Source of the DNA: CAYSNP01 sp964432485
GTDB lineage: Bacteria; Bacillota; Clostridia; Christensenellales; DTU072
Assembly (NCBI GenBank): GCA_964432485.1
Contig: CAYSNP010000027.1
Span: 1-23,611, forward strand
Direction of reading: 5' to 3'
Length of the DNA stretch: 23,611 nt
Translations under genes and position numbers: made by a program
Part shown: positions 7,368-14,871 of the stretch, piece by piece
Layout: each line of letters opens with the position of its first letter
Position numbering within the stretch: position 1 is the first letter of the stretch
Notes under the pieces: model-generated
What the model was told of the DNA's origin: nothing
The model's input: the letters and a program-made list of their open reading frames with translations, nothing else
Databases searched by the model: none

Positions 7368-8138
7368 ATGGTAGATAGAAAAGTAGCCATTGTAACAGGC
7401 TCATCAGTAGGTATAGGCAGATCCGCCGCCCTTAAGTTTGCAAGGGAGGGCTATAATGTTGCCATAATTGCAAGAGGCAAAGGCATTCATGATGTGGGAG
7501 AGGAAGTTAGAGCACTTGGAGTGGAATGTATAGCGTATCAAGGCGATGTAGGCAAAGAAGAAGATGTAAAAGATATGGTTGCTCAAGTAGAAAAAGCATG
7601 GGGCAGAATAGATGTGCTCAACTGCAATGCCGGCATAGTGGTGGTTAAGCCGCTGGAGGATACCACTTGGGATGACTTTGTCAATGTTACCCATATCAAT
7701 ATTGGCGGGCATTTCCTCTTTACAAAATATGTTATGCCAATTATGAAAAGACAAAAGTATGGCTCAATTGTCAATATGGGCTCGGTTTCTGGGCATGTGG
7801 GGCAAACTCAGCACGCCATTTACGGGGCTACAAAAGGCGCGATTATTGCTTTTACCCGTGCTATAGCTTGGGAACTTGCAGACTACAATATCAGGGTCAA
7901 CTCCATTAGTCCGGGCTCTGTGGATACACCAATGCTGCGTAGCGATATACAACTGGAATCAACTAGAATGAAGCTACCCTTTGAGGAAGTTAAAAAAATG
8001 CGTGAAGCAGAGCAAGCCTTTAACCGCTGGGCGCATCCTGACGAAATAGCAGAGGCAATTTACTTTTTGGCAAGCGATGCCGCTAGCTTTGTTACCGGCA
8101 CAGACCTGCTTGTGGATTGCGGCTGGGTATCAAAGTAA
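7368..8138 (+). CDS. Short-chain dehydrogenase/reductase (FabG-like SDR)
   Basis: A 256-aa classical SDR. It has the nucleotide-binding TGSSVGIG (10-17), D60, NAG (87-89) and the catalytic tetrad N111, S139, Y152 and K156 (YGATK). The C-terminal DLLVDCGW is also typical. It would oxidise or reduce a hydroxyl/keto pair with NAD(P). Directly after a beta-keto acid cleavage enzyme, the natural reading is oxidation of a beta-hydroxy acid to the beta-keto substrate of that enzyme. It starts at ATG with AGGAGG 8 nt upstream and follows the BKACE gene by 26 bp. A biosynthetic 3-oxoacyl-ACP reductase is less likely because no fatty-acid genes are near. Confidence 0.9.
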   Translation: MVDRKVAIVTGSSVGIGRSAALKFAREGYNVAIIARGKGIHDVGEEVRALGVECIAYQGDVGKEEDVKDMVAQVEKAWGRIDVLNCNAGIVVVKPLEDTTWDDFVNVTHINIGGHFLFTKYVMPIMKRQKYGSIVNMGSVSGHVGQTQHAIYGATKGAIIAFTRAIAWELADYNIRVNSISPGSVDTPMLRSDIQLESTRMKLPFEEVKKMREAEQAFNRWAHPDEIAEAIYFLASDAASFVTGTDLLVDCGWVSK

Positions 8139-8156
8139 GTAATAAGGAAAAATGTA

Positions 8157-9104
8157 GTGAAAAAGAGATATTTTGTAACTGGGGCTACAGGATGCATAGG
8201 TGCATGGGTAGTTAAGAACCTAATTGAAAGCGGCGAGGAAGTCTTTGCGCTGGTAAGAAGCAACCTAGATAAACTTAACCTAATTATGGATAGTGACGAT
8301 ATTGCTAAGGTGCAAATTGTGCAAGGTGATATCTATGACAGCAATGCAGTTGCAAGGGCAGTAGCTGATAAAGGTATCACTAATATAATACATTTAGCCG
8401 CTATGCAACTGCCTTTATGCAAAGCCAATCCTATATTAGGTGCAAAAGTTAATGTGGTAGGCACTATAAATATATTTGAAGCCGCTGTTAAAGCAGGGCT
8501 TAAAAAGATAGTTTATGCCAGCAGTACCGCTGTTTATGGTTATGCGCAAGAGTATGAAGGCGGAGTTTATACCCATTCTTCACCGCTTATTCCGCATTCG
8601 CTCTATGGAGTATATAAAGTGGATAACGAATGGAGCGCCAAAGTTTATTTTGCAGAGCAGGGGCTGTCGAGCATTGGCATAAGACCGTTTGTGGTATATG
8701 GTCCGCTGCGTGACCAAGGTATGACTTCTACCCCCACCACCGCTATGAAAATGGCTATTAAAGGCAAGCCTTACCAGATTTCCTATGGCGGAGAGTTTGG
8801 CTTTCAGTATGTGGACGACAGCGCAAAAGCCTTTATTTTAGCTTCAAATGTAGCGTTCGAAGGTGCGGAGGCATACAATCTGGGCGGCGAAAATGTAACT
8901 ATGGATAGGGTAATTGATGCCATTGAACTAGCTTTGCCTGCCGCAAAAGGGGCGGTAACTTATATTGACACTCCTTTGCCCTTCCCCAGTCAAACTAAAA
9001 GTGATGAGCTGGCAAAGTTGATAGGTCCTGTTTGCACTACTTCGCTGGAAAAAGGTGTTGCGCAAAGTATCGCAATATTCAAAGAAAAGCAAGAATACAT
9101 ATAA
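8157..9104 (+). CDS. NAD-dependent epimerase/dehydratase (extended SDR)
   Basis: A 315-aa extended SDR starting at GTG (8157), with AAGGA upstream. It shows TGATGCIG (8-15), GDIYD (57-61), the SSTAVYG strand (122-128) and the catalytic Y150xxxK154. GIRPFVVYGP follows in the family-typical place. Members act on nucleotide sugars or reduce and oxidise small hydroxy compounds. It is 18 bp after the SDR and is the last gene of the operon; an imperfect hairpin overlaps its stop. The lack of other nucleotide-sugar genes makes a small-molecule dehydrogenase as plausible as a UDP-sugar epimerase, though the GtrA-like gene at the head of the operon keeps a glycan role open. Confidence 0.87.
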   Translation: MKKRYFVTGATGCIGAWVVKNLIESGEEVFALVRSNLDKLNLIMDSDDIAKVQIVQGDIYDSNAVARAVADKGITNIIHLAAMQLPLCKANPILGAKVNVVGTINIFEAAVKAGLKKIVYASSTAVYGYAQEYEGGVYTHSSPLIPHSLYGVYKVDNEWSAKVYFAEQGLSSIGIRPFVVYGPLRDQGMTSTPTTAMKMAIKGKPYQISYGGEFGFQYVDDSAKAFILASNVAFEGAEAYNLGGENVTMDRVIDAIELALPAAKGAVTYIDTPLPFPSQTKSDELAKLIGPVCTTSLEKGVAQSIAIFKEKQEYI

Positions 9105-9122
9105 CGATGTAGTAATTCTTGC
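9089..9122 (+). terminator. Possible weak terminator hairpin at the operon end
   Basis: GCAAGAAT (9089-9096) pairs with ATTCTTGC (9115-9122), and an inner ACAT/ATGT can extend it. It overlaps the stop codon of the epimerase gene. No T-run follows directly, so intrinsic termination is uncertain. Confidence 0.3.
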
Positions 9123-9127
9123 CAATA

Positions 9128-9156
9128 TTGACAAAAAACACTAAAAAGTATATAAT
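9128..9156 (+). promoter_or_regulatory. Consensus sigma-A promoter of the small ORF at 9203
   Basis: TTGACA (9128-9133), a 17-bp spacer and TATAAT (9151-9156), both perfect consensus hexamers. It lies 46 bp before the ATG at 9203. Such a strong promoter argues that the small gene is truly expressed. Confidence 0.85.
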
Positions 9157-9202
9157 TTTTATATTAAAACATATATAGAAAACTGACATGGAGGTCATTC
9201 TA

Positions 9203-9421
9203 ATGGGTAAATTTAACGAAGATTCTAAAATAAGGGATGTTCTTGCCGACCCTCAAGCGCTAGAGCTAATTGAAAAGTATTTTCCGGGCGCAATAAAGCA
9301 TCCAATGATACCGCTTGCTAAGGGTATGAAAATCAGCGTAATGAAAAAGTTTAGAAAGCAAGCGGGCTTGACCTTAGAGCAATGCGAAAGTTTCTTAAAA
9401 GAGCTGTCAGAACTGGAATAA
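9203..9421 (+). CDS. Small conserved-looking soluble protein, function unknown
   Basis: A 72-aa protein without membrane segments or signal peptide. The start at 9203 is chosen because GGAGG lies 8 nt upstream; an ATG at 9188 sits right before that SD. The sequence reads as a compact helical domain, with DSKIRDVLADPQALELIEKYF, then PMIPLAKGMKI, then a helix ending in FLKELSEL. I recall similar 60-70 aa segments at the C-termini of some Firmicutes carbohydrate-active or unknown proteins, but I cannot name a family with certainty. It is monocistronic or co-transcribed with the PIG-L gene 84 bp downstream. A hairpin at 9443-9473 lies between them. Confidence 0.75.
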   Translation: MGKFNEDSKIRDVLADPQALELIEKYFPGAIKHPMIPLAKGMKISVMKKFRKQAGLTLEQCESFLKELSELE

Positions 9422-9442
9422 ATAATTCATTTTCACTTATTT

Positions 9443-9473
9443 GTAATGCTCTAAAACTAATTTATAGTATTAC
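9443..9473 (+). other. 31-nt near-perfect hairpin between the small ORF and the deacetylase
   Basis: GTAATGCT (9443-9450) pairs with AGTATTAC (9466-9473) with one G-T wobble. After a single mismatch, TAAA (9452-9455) pairs with TTTA (9461-9464) around a short loop. No T-run follows. It may be an mRNA-processing or stability element, or an operator. Confidence 0.4.
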
Positions 9474-9504
9474 TTAGTGCTTTTGCATAAAAAGGAGCGT
9501 AAGT

Positions 9505-10296
9505 ATGTTTAGAGTGCTATTAAGATTTGGGATACCCACCCCAAAACTTTTGGCGTATGAAAGATATTGCTTTATTGCACCGCATCCCGACGATATAGAG
9601 TTAGGAGCGGGCGGCACGGTTGCACGCTTAAAAGCTATGGGTAAGCATGTCACTTATATAATTGCTACCGATGGCAGATATGGCGGAGCAACCCCTGACA
9701 TTGAACCTGCCGAGCTTATTAAAATTCGTGAGCAAGAGACCAGAGCGGCGGCGGAAAGTTTAGGTGTGGATAAGGTTGTTATGCTGGGGTTTTGCGAAGC
9801 GGGCAGATATAAGCAAGCAGAACTGGTCAAGCGTATTGCACTTGCCGCAGCCGAAGCCCAACCGGATATCATCTTTACAGTAGACCACCTTGTACCCACC
9901 GAACTGCACCCCGACCATATAAATGTAGGAGCGGCATGCTCGGAAATGCTTCTTTTCCTTAATAATCACCATTATATGAAAGAAATTGGAGGCAGTGCAT
10001 CCCCCCGACATCTTGTAGGCATTGCTTACTTTTTTACCAATAAGCCCAACCGCTATATTAGAGTAACAAAATATTTTAAGAAACAAGTAGCGGCATTGGT
10101 GCTGCATAAAAGCCAAATGCATCCTTATGGCAAAAGGACGCTTGCCGAAATGTATAAACTATTGATATTTACTCGTAGCCTACGCTACGGATTACGCAGA
10201 TTTGCCTTACAAGCAGAAGCATTTCGGGTACTAAACTTGCATGCCGCCCACTGCGCTCCCGAATTTGCCGAAAAAAGCCTTTTCGGCAAGTATTAA
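9505..10296 (+). CDS. PIG-L/LmbE-family deacetylase
   Basis: A 263-aa protein with the zinc-binding signature PHPDD (26-30) followed by IELGAGG, and the second metal motif LHPDH (134-138). These define the PIG-L/LmbE family of N-deacetylases, which act on GlcNAc-containing substrates such as GlcNAc-PI, GlcNAc-Ins, BshB-type GlcNAc-malate or antibiotics. The C-terminal part after about 180 is basic and less typical. The start is ATG with AAGGAG upstream. It is the second hydrolase of N-acetyl groups in the window besides ChbG. BshB (bacillithiol) is possible, but no other bsh gene is near, so only the family is assigned. Confidence 0.88.
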   Translation: MFRVLLRFGIPTPKLLAYERYCFIAPHPDDIELGAGGTVARLKAMGKHVTYIIATDGRYGGATPDIEPAELIKIREQETRAAAESLGVDKVVMLGFCEAGRYKQAELVKRIALAAAEAQPDIIFTVDHLVPTELHPDHINVGAACSEMLLFLNNHHYMKEIGGSASPRHLVGIAYFFTNKPNRYIRVTKYFKKQVAALVLHKSQMHPYGKRTLAEMYKLLIFTRSLRYGLRRFALQAEAFRVLNLHAAHCAPEFAEKSLFGKY

Positions 10297-10593
10297 CCTT
10301 AACTTAAAAGCGTCTTATAATTAAGGGAATAGGATGAATGCAAAATTTCTATGGTATAGATGTTGGGGTTTAATTGATAAAAAATAGAAGGCACCAAGAA
10401 TGCCAAACAATGAAAAGCAGGCGTTAAAGAATTTCTTGTTAGGTGTTGAATGTCAAAAGAAAATACTGAGCTTAGTGAAAATAGACCAAAAAATTATTGT
10501 GAAAAAAAGCATGTAGCGGAAGGTGAATCGTAAATAATAAAACATTGACAGAAGAACTGATTTTACATGACTCAGTAAATTGGGAGGCTAATT
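10297..10593. other. Intergenic region with one dubious 38-codon ORF
   Basis: This is an AT-rich 297-bp gap at the junction between the core genes and the acquired-looking island. A plus-strand ORF at 10400-10516 begins MPNNEKQALKNFLLGV and ends KKSM. It has only a weak GAAGG upstream and may be a gene remnant. A TTGACA at 10545-10550 lacks a good -10 at the right distance. I see no RNA gene or repeat here. Confidence 0.35.
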
Positions 10594-11733
10594 ATGAGTA
10601 ACGAGTTTTTTCAAGAACAGCGCGAACAATCAATAATCAAATCACGGATAGTATCAAAATATTTTTCGACGTGGGCAAGAATTATTTTGGCAACACAAAA
10701 AAGATATCCTCACCACGCTCAGCGAATGGCATACATAGACTTATTCGCTGGACCTGGCAGGTATGATGACCAAAGTAAATCTACTCCGTTATTAGTTTTA
10801 GAAACGATACTATCCAATCCTGATTTATCAAGTCGAATGGTTACGTTGTTTAATGATAAGGATGTTGCAAATATCAAAAGTTTGAAAGAAGCAATCGCAC
10901 AAGTATCTGGAATTGAGAAATTAAGGTATTCACCGGAGTTTTATAATGAAGAAGTAGGCGAAGAAATAACAAAAATGTTCAGTTGTGAGAGAATTATTCC
11001 GACATTATTCTTTGTTGACCCTTGGGGCTATAAGGGTTTATCGCTTAACTTGATATCCTCAATTATCAAAGATTGGGGCTGTGACTGTATATTCTTTTTT
11101 AATTACAATCGTGTGAATATGGGAGTAAATAATGATGTTATAAGACAACATATGGCTTCATTATTTGGCAAGGAACGTCTTAACAGCATACGCAGTAAAT
11201 TATTTGATGTTCTAGATTCCAATGAGCGAGAAATGATTGTTGTTCAAGAGTTATGTGATGCTCTGCGACAAAATGGTAGTAAATTTGTATTGCCTTTTCG
11301 TTTCAAGAACGACAATGGGACAAGAACAAGCCACCATCTTATCTTTCTTAGTAAGAGCTTTATTGCCTACGATAAAATGAAGGAAATAATGGCGAAGGAG
11401 AGTTCTGGCACAAAAGACGGCGTGGCGAATTTTGAATATAATCCTCGTGATATACGTTATAAGCAAGGTTCGTTATTCGATTTGCTCTCAAGTCCGCTTG
11501 ATGATCTGCAAGGTGCGCTGTTAAAACAATATGCGGGCCAAACAATTGATTTTTCGATGCTTTATGAAAATCACAGTGTTGACCGCCCATATATCAAAAA
11601 AAATTACAAAGAAGTTTTACGCACGATGTTTGATTCAGGATTGGTTAGTGCGGTAAATCCCAAGACCAACAAACCTCCACGAAAAGGCTCCTTTTCAGAT
11701 GAAATGCGTATAACTTTTGGAGGTACAAGATGA
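10594..11733 (+). CDS. tcmP: Three-Cys-motif partner protein TcmP, methyltransferase-like
   Basis: A 379-aa protein matching the TcmP family, named for its recurrent pairing with a three-Cys-motif protein. The N-terminal half is Rossmann-like: YIDLFAGPG (47-55) resembles SAM motif I, LFNDKD (85-90) the acidic motif II, and FFVDPWGYKGL (139-149) a DPPY-like motif IV. A SAM-dependent methyltransferase activity is therefore plausible, on nucleic acid or another target. The C-terminal half has a winged-helix feel (DNGTRTSHHLIFLS, then the 'YIKKNYKEVLRTMFDSGLV' region). The start is ATG with GGGAGG upstream, and it overlaps the next gene by 4 bp (ATGA). The pair is sporadically distributed among bacteria and phages and has no settled function that I know of. 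Confidence 0.9.
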   Translation: MSNEFFQEQREQSIIKSRIVSKYFSTWARIILATQKRYPHHAQRMAYIDLFAGPGRYDDQSKSTPLLVLETILSNPDLSSRMVTLFNDKDVANIKSLKEAIAQVSGIEKLRYSPEFYNEEVGEEITKMFSCERIIPTLFFVDPWGYKGLSLNLISSIIKDWGCDCIFFFNYNRVNMGVNNDVIRQHMASLFGKERLNSIRSKLFDVLDSNEREMIVVQELCDALRQNGSKFVLPFRFKNDNGTRTSHHLIFLSKSFIAYDKMKEIMAKESSGTKDGVANFEYNPRDIRYKQGSLFDLLSSPLDDLQGALLKQYAGQTIDFSMLYENHSVDRPYIKKNYKEVLRTMFDSGLVSAVNPKTNKPPRKGSFSDEMRITFGGTR

Positions 11734-12467
11734 GAACTACTAAGATAGAATGGACTGATCGAACTTGGAATCCGGTAACGGGCTGCACAAAGCTTTCAAC
11801 TGGATGCGCTCATTGTTATGCGGAGACAATGGCAAATAGGCTTCAAGCCATGGGTGTTACAAAGTATGCTAACGGATTTACACCAACAATGCATCAGGCT
11901 TCGCTATGTGAGCCTATTAAGTGGAAGAAACCCCATACCATATTTGTTTGCTCAATGGCCGATCTTTTTCATAATGAAGTGCTATTCGATTTTATTGATA
12001 GCGTTATGAATACGATAAGGCAGACACCGCAACATCGTTATCAAATCCTTACAAAACGGGCAGAACGAATGGTTGAATATTTTTCGCAGACTGATATCCC
12101 CAAAAATGTATGGCTTGGAGTGACAGTAGAATCACCGTCGGTTAAACACCGCATCGAGTCACTCCGCTCTTTGCAGGCGTCCATTCGCTTTCTTTCATGC
12201 GAGCCCCTAGTTGAAGATATTGGCACACTCGATCTTTCAGGTATTGATTGGGTTATTGTAGGCGGAGAAAGCGGTGCCAGAGCACGACCTATGAAGCCAG
12301 AATGGGTTCGTTCAATATTACAACAAGCGGATGAACAAGGTGCAGCATTCTTTTTTAAACAATGGGGCACTTGGGGTTCTGATGGAGTTAAGCGTAATAA
12401 GAAAGCTAACGGCAAGGCACTCGACGGCAAAATAATTCAAATGATGCCACAATTGGATATGCGTTAA
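11730..12467 (+). CDS. Phage Gp37/Gp68-like three-Cys-motif protein (DUF5131)
   Basis: A 245-aa protein of the Gp37/Gp68 (DUF5131) family. Near the N-terminus it has TxIEWTDRTWNPVTGC followed by three cysteines, C19, C26 and C29, in a Cx6CxxCY pattern. This looks like an atypical radical-SAM [4Fe-4S] motif (canonical CxxxCxxC). Later family marks are FVCSMADLFH, LTKRAERM, NVWLGVTVES, the RFLSCEPLVEDIG strand, VIVGGESG and FFFKQWG. It may be a radical SAM-like enzyme acting on nucleic acid or a nucleotide. Its start codon overlaps the stop of tcmP, so the two are translationally coupled and probably act together. Relation to spore photoproduct lyase-like proteins has been suggested for such families (from memory). 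Confidence 0.9.
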   Translation: MRTTKIEWTDRTWNPVTGCTKLSTGCAHCYAETMANRLQAMGVTKYANGFTPTMHQASLCEPIKWKKPHTIFVCSMADLFHNEVLFDFIDSVMNTIRQTPQHRYQILTKRAERMVEYFSQTDIPKNVWLGVTVESPSVKHRIESLRSLQASIRFLSCEPLVEDIGTLDLSGIDWVIVGGESGARARPMKPEWVRSILQQADEQGAAFFFKQWGTWGSDGVKRNKKANGKALDGKIIQMMPQLDMR

Positions 12468-12605
12468 ATTCAGCTTGTTTATTTTGAATTTGAAAATTAA
12501 AGAGCAGGTAAGATTAAACTCTTATATCGATTTTTCGGCAAAATGAAAACATAGACCAAACATCGCAATCAAAGAATAATTATATGATTACTAATGGAAA
12601 GCGGA

Positions 12606-13112
12606 ATGAACATAGAGTTAAAACAAGTTACCACAAGCGAAAAAGAGATTCTAAAAAACATGCTGGAAAAATACAATTATGAATTTTCCCAATGGGATAA
12701 ACGAGATGTTAACCAATTGGGGTTATATGGCTATCAATACCTTGATTGTTATTGGACAGAAGATAAAAGGTGGGCATATTTTATCCTGGTTGATGGAAAT
12801 TTGGCAGGCTTTATAATGATAAATGATTTGTCCGAAGTCTATGATAGGCGCTCAGATTTTCAAATGGCTGAGTTTTTTGTTATGCACAAATACCGCCGAT
12901 TAGGCGTAGGGAAGAAAGCATTCTTTAAGGTGCTGGATATTCATAAAGGCAAGTGGCAACTAAAAAGACATCCTGCTAACTTAACTTCTGTGCACTTCTG
13001 GAATAAGGTAATTAATGAATATACGCTCGGAGCATTTGAGCTAGTAAAAGCATATCCGAAAACTGAATACGCTGATGGGACACTAGCTGATGTTTTCTTT
13101 TTTGAAAACTGA
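12606..13112 (+). CDS. GNAT-family N-acetyltransferase
   Basis: A 168-aa protein with the GNAT fold pattern. The beta4 strand is AEFFVMHKYRRLGVG (88-102), whose RRLGVG forms the acetyl-CoA pyrophosphate-binding loop, followed by a helix. Later strands contain VHFWNKVINEYT, the typical alpha4/beta7 region. An upstream in-frame ATG at 12594 would add four residues; neither start has a good SD, and I chose 12606 because the domain begins at once. The 138-bp gap after the DUF5131 gene shows no clear promoter or terminator. Acceptor substrate unknown; in this island it may be a passenger or part of a toxin-like or resistance function. Confidence 0.8.
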   Translation: MNIELKQVTTSEKEILKNMLEKYNYEFSQWDKRDVNQLGLYGYQYLDCYWTEDKRWAYFILVDGNLAGFIMINDLSEVYDRRSDFQMAEFFVMHKYRRLGVGKKAFFKVLDIHKGKWQLKRHPANLTSVHFWNKVINEYTLGAFELVKAYPKTEYADGTLADVFFFEN

Positions 13113-13236
13113 CTTATGTGTCTCTTTTTAACAAAGGTCTTAAAGAAGAAAAGTATGAGCTTTGCCGAAAAAAATTTTCTTTACAATGTCAGGCTTAACA
13201 TTATTATTTATACATAAAAATAAGAGGAGAAAATAT

Positions 13237-14724
13237 TTGGATACTGAAGTATACAGGCAACTGCCTAGATTAAGGAAAGACAACATATGCCCAATTTGTC
13301 GGCGTAAAGTATTTAGTCATGTAAAGGTACACATTAGATTGCATGACCCCTATCGCATCATTTTTACTACTGCAGAATGCAATGTTTTTTATTGTCATAC
13401 TTGCGCTCTTCCACTTGCAAATGGATCAATAATAACAGAAGTGAGAACAAAACACGATGGACTATGGTTTGATTTATTTAGTGTAAACAAAAAAACTCCC
13501 ATTTCTATTATAAAAAACAAGATGAAATGCAAACAAAATAGTGCTGTGCATGAAAGACCTAACCCGTATCAAATTGTTGATATCACATATAGCGCTTGGG
13601 TCTATAAAGAGATTAAAACCCTAATTAGCATTTCTGACGATATAACTATTTGTCCGACTTGTTTCACCACACTTTGTGGGGGCGCAACTTATATTCCTAT
13701 AAGTGAGAAGCGACAAGCAAAGACACCAGGCTTATTGTGCAAAAAATGCCAATGCTTATATATTTGGAATAAAAAAGCTATATATGAGATTTTGCGGGAT
13801 AATCTATATGCAGATGACTTTACATTAGATGGGGAAAACCCTTGGAGAGTTACTCAAAGATTAAGGCAAAAACGCAAAGAAGAAGAGCGGAAGCAGCAAT
13901 TTCAAAAAAAGATAGCTAGTCTTCGTGAGATAAAATTTGCTGTTGTAATGATATGCATTAAATTTGCAGATAGCAAGGCAGTAGAAAATTTTATCATAGT
14001 GAGCCAGAAAAAGGCATCCAATTCTGAAAATAAAATTTTGCATTATGCGAGCGTTGAAGCCAGAGAGATACTATCTGCTGCCTTCAAAGAAGAACGTAGG
14101 CGCAACGGTGTATATGACGGGAAAGCCTTTTCTATTGTAGGAAGACCTATATATCCTGATTCACAATATATGGCTGTTTCTCAAAACATTCTCCCTACAA
14201 TAATGCATATAGGTCGCAGTGGAGGATACTACTCTTCTACGCTAGAAAAGAATCGTGAAATAGTTGACCTTTTAGTATATTCTCCTTTTAGCAATCGGTA
14301 TGAATTGATGAAGGCTACATATTCCAAGGATGAGGATTGCTGCTTTATAGATATTCGTTTATTCAGAAAATTTGTAAAAGAACATGGTAATCCAGGGCTT
14401 AATATAGAGCCCTATGGCGAACAAAAAAGATCTAATAGTCAATACGCCCATCTCAATGACGAGTCAATTCTAAAAATATATGGATATGACGTTTCGCAAA
14501 AGGCAGCTTTATCATCAGCATGCCGGCAAGAACTTTTAGCTGAGGTAATAGATCTTAAAATATGCTTGGTTCCTAAGATTGTTGATCTTATAAGTTTTTT
14601 TATAAAATCGCATCCTTCAGCACAATACGCATGTGCGCGAAATAAATGGGAGGAGGATAAGCGATTCGTAGAAAACTATAAGGTGAATCCCTCACGGTTT
14701 TTAATAGCCAATATTAATCGTTAA
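13237..14724 (+). CDS. Large double zinc-ribbon/coiled-coil protein, function unknown
   Basis: From the TTG at 13237 the protein is 495 aa. GAGGAG lies 7 nt upstream, which decides this start; a TTG at 13162 would add 25 basic residues without an SD. Two zinc-ribbon-like modules are visible: C18/C21 with C53/C56, then C139/C142 with C168/C171 (plus C147 and C173). A charged, probably coiled-coil segment follows (about 205-230, rich in K, R, E and Q). The C-terminal 90 residues (YGYDVSQKAALSSACRQELL through KWEEDKRFVENY) resemble a helical tail I have seen on varied Firmicutes mobile-region proteins. I do not recognise a catalytic domain. AT-rich codon use matches the TcmP island. Nucleic-acid binding is the likeliest role. 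Confidence 0.75.
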   Translation: MDTEVYRQLPRLRKDNICPICRRKVFSHVKVHIRLHDPYRIIFTTAECNVFYCHTCALPLANGSIITEVRTKHDGLWFDLFSVNKKTPISIIKNKMKCKQNSAVHERPNPYQIVDITYSAWVYKEIKTLISISDDITICPTCFTTLCGGATYIPISEKRQAKTPGLLCKKCQCLYIWNKKAIYEILRDNLYADDFTLDGENPWRVTQRLRQKRKEEERKQQFQKKIASLREIKFAVVMICIKFADSKAVENFIIVSQKKASNSENKILHYASVEAREILSAAFKEERRRNGVYDGKAFSIVGRPIYPDSQYMAVSQNILPTIMHIGRSGGYYSSTLEKNREIVDLLVYSPFSNRYELMKATYSKDEDCCFIDIRLFRKFVKEHGNPGLNIEPYGEQKRSNSQYAHLNDESILKIYGYDVSQKAALSSACRQELLAEVIDLKICLVPKIVDLISFFIKSHPSAQYACARNKWEEDKRFVENYKVNPSRFLIANINR

Positions 14725-14782
14725 AATCACACATGTCATATAAATCTTTTTTAATAAATCAAGGCATAGTGAAGACAAATTT

Positions 14783-14822
14783 TTGAGGTAGCTTGACAAA
14801 ATATGCTATGATAGATTAAGAT
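14783..14822 (+). promoter_or_regulatory. Candidate promoters and palindrome upstream of the GGDEF gene
   Basis: Two overlapping candidates exist: TTGAGG (14783-14788) with TATGAT (14807-14812) at 18 bp, and TTGACA (14793-14798) with TAAGAT (14817-14822) at 18 bp. Downstream, CATAC (14839-14843) and GTATG (14852-14856) form an inverted repeat before the SD, which could be an operator or leader hairpin. Confidence 0.45.
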
Positions 14823-14871
14823 TTATGTGAAAAGTTGACATACTTAATTAGGTATGCCTTAGGGGTAACAT

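Noticed and set aside
10545..10573. Promoter for tcmP based on TTGACA at 10545-10550
   Set aside because: No acceptable -10 hexamer occurs at 16-18 bp spacing.
13162..13236. TTG at 13162 as start of the zinc-ribbon protein
   Set aside because: No SD is upstream, and the extra residues are low-complexity and basic. The TTG at 13237 has GAGGAG at 7 nt.
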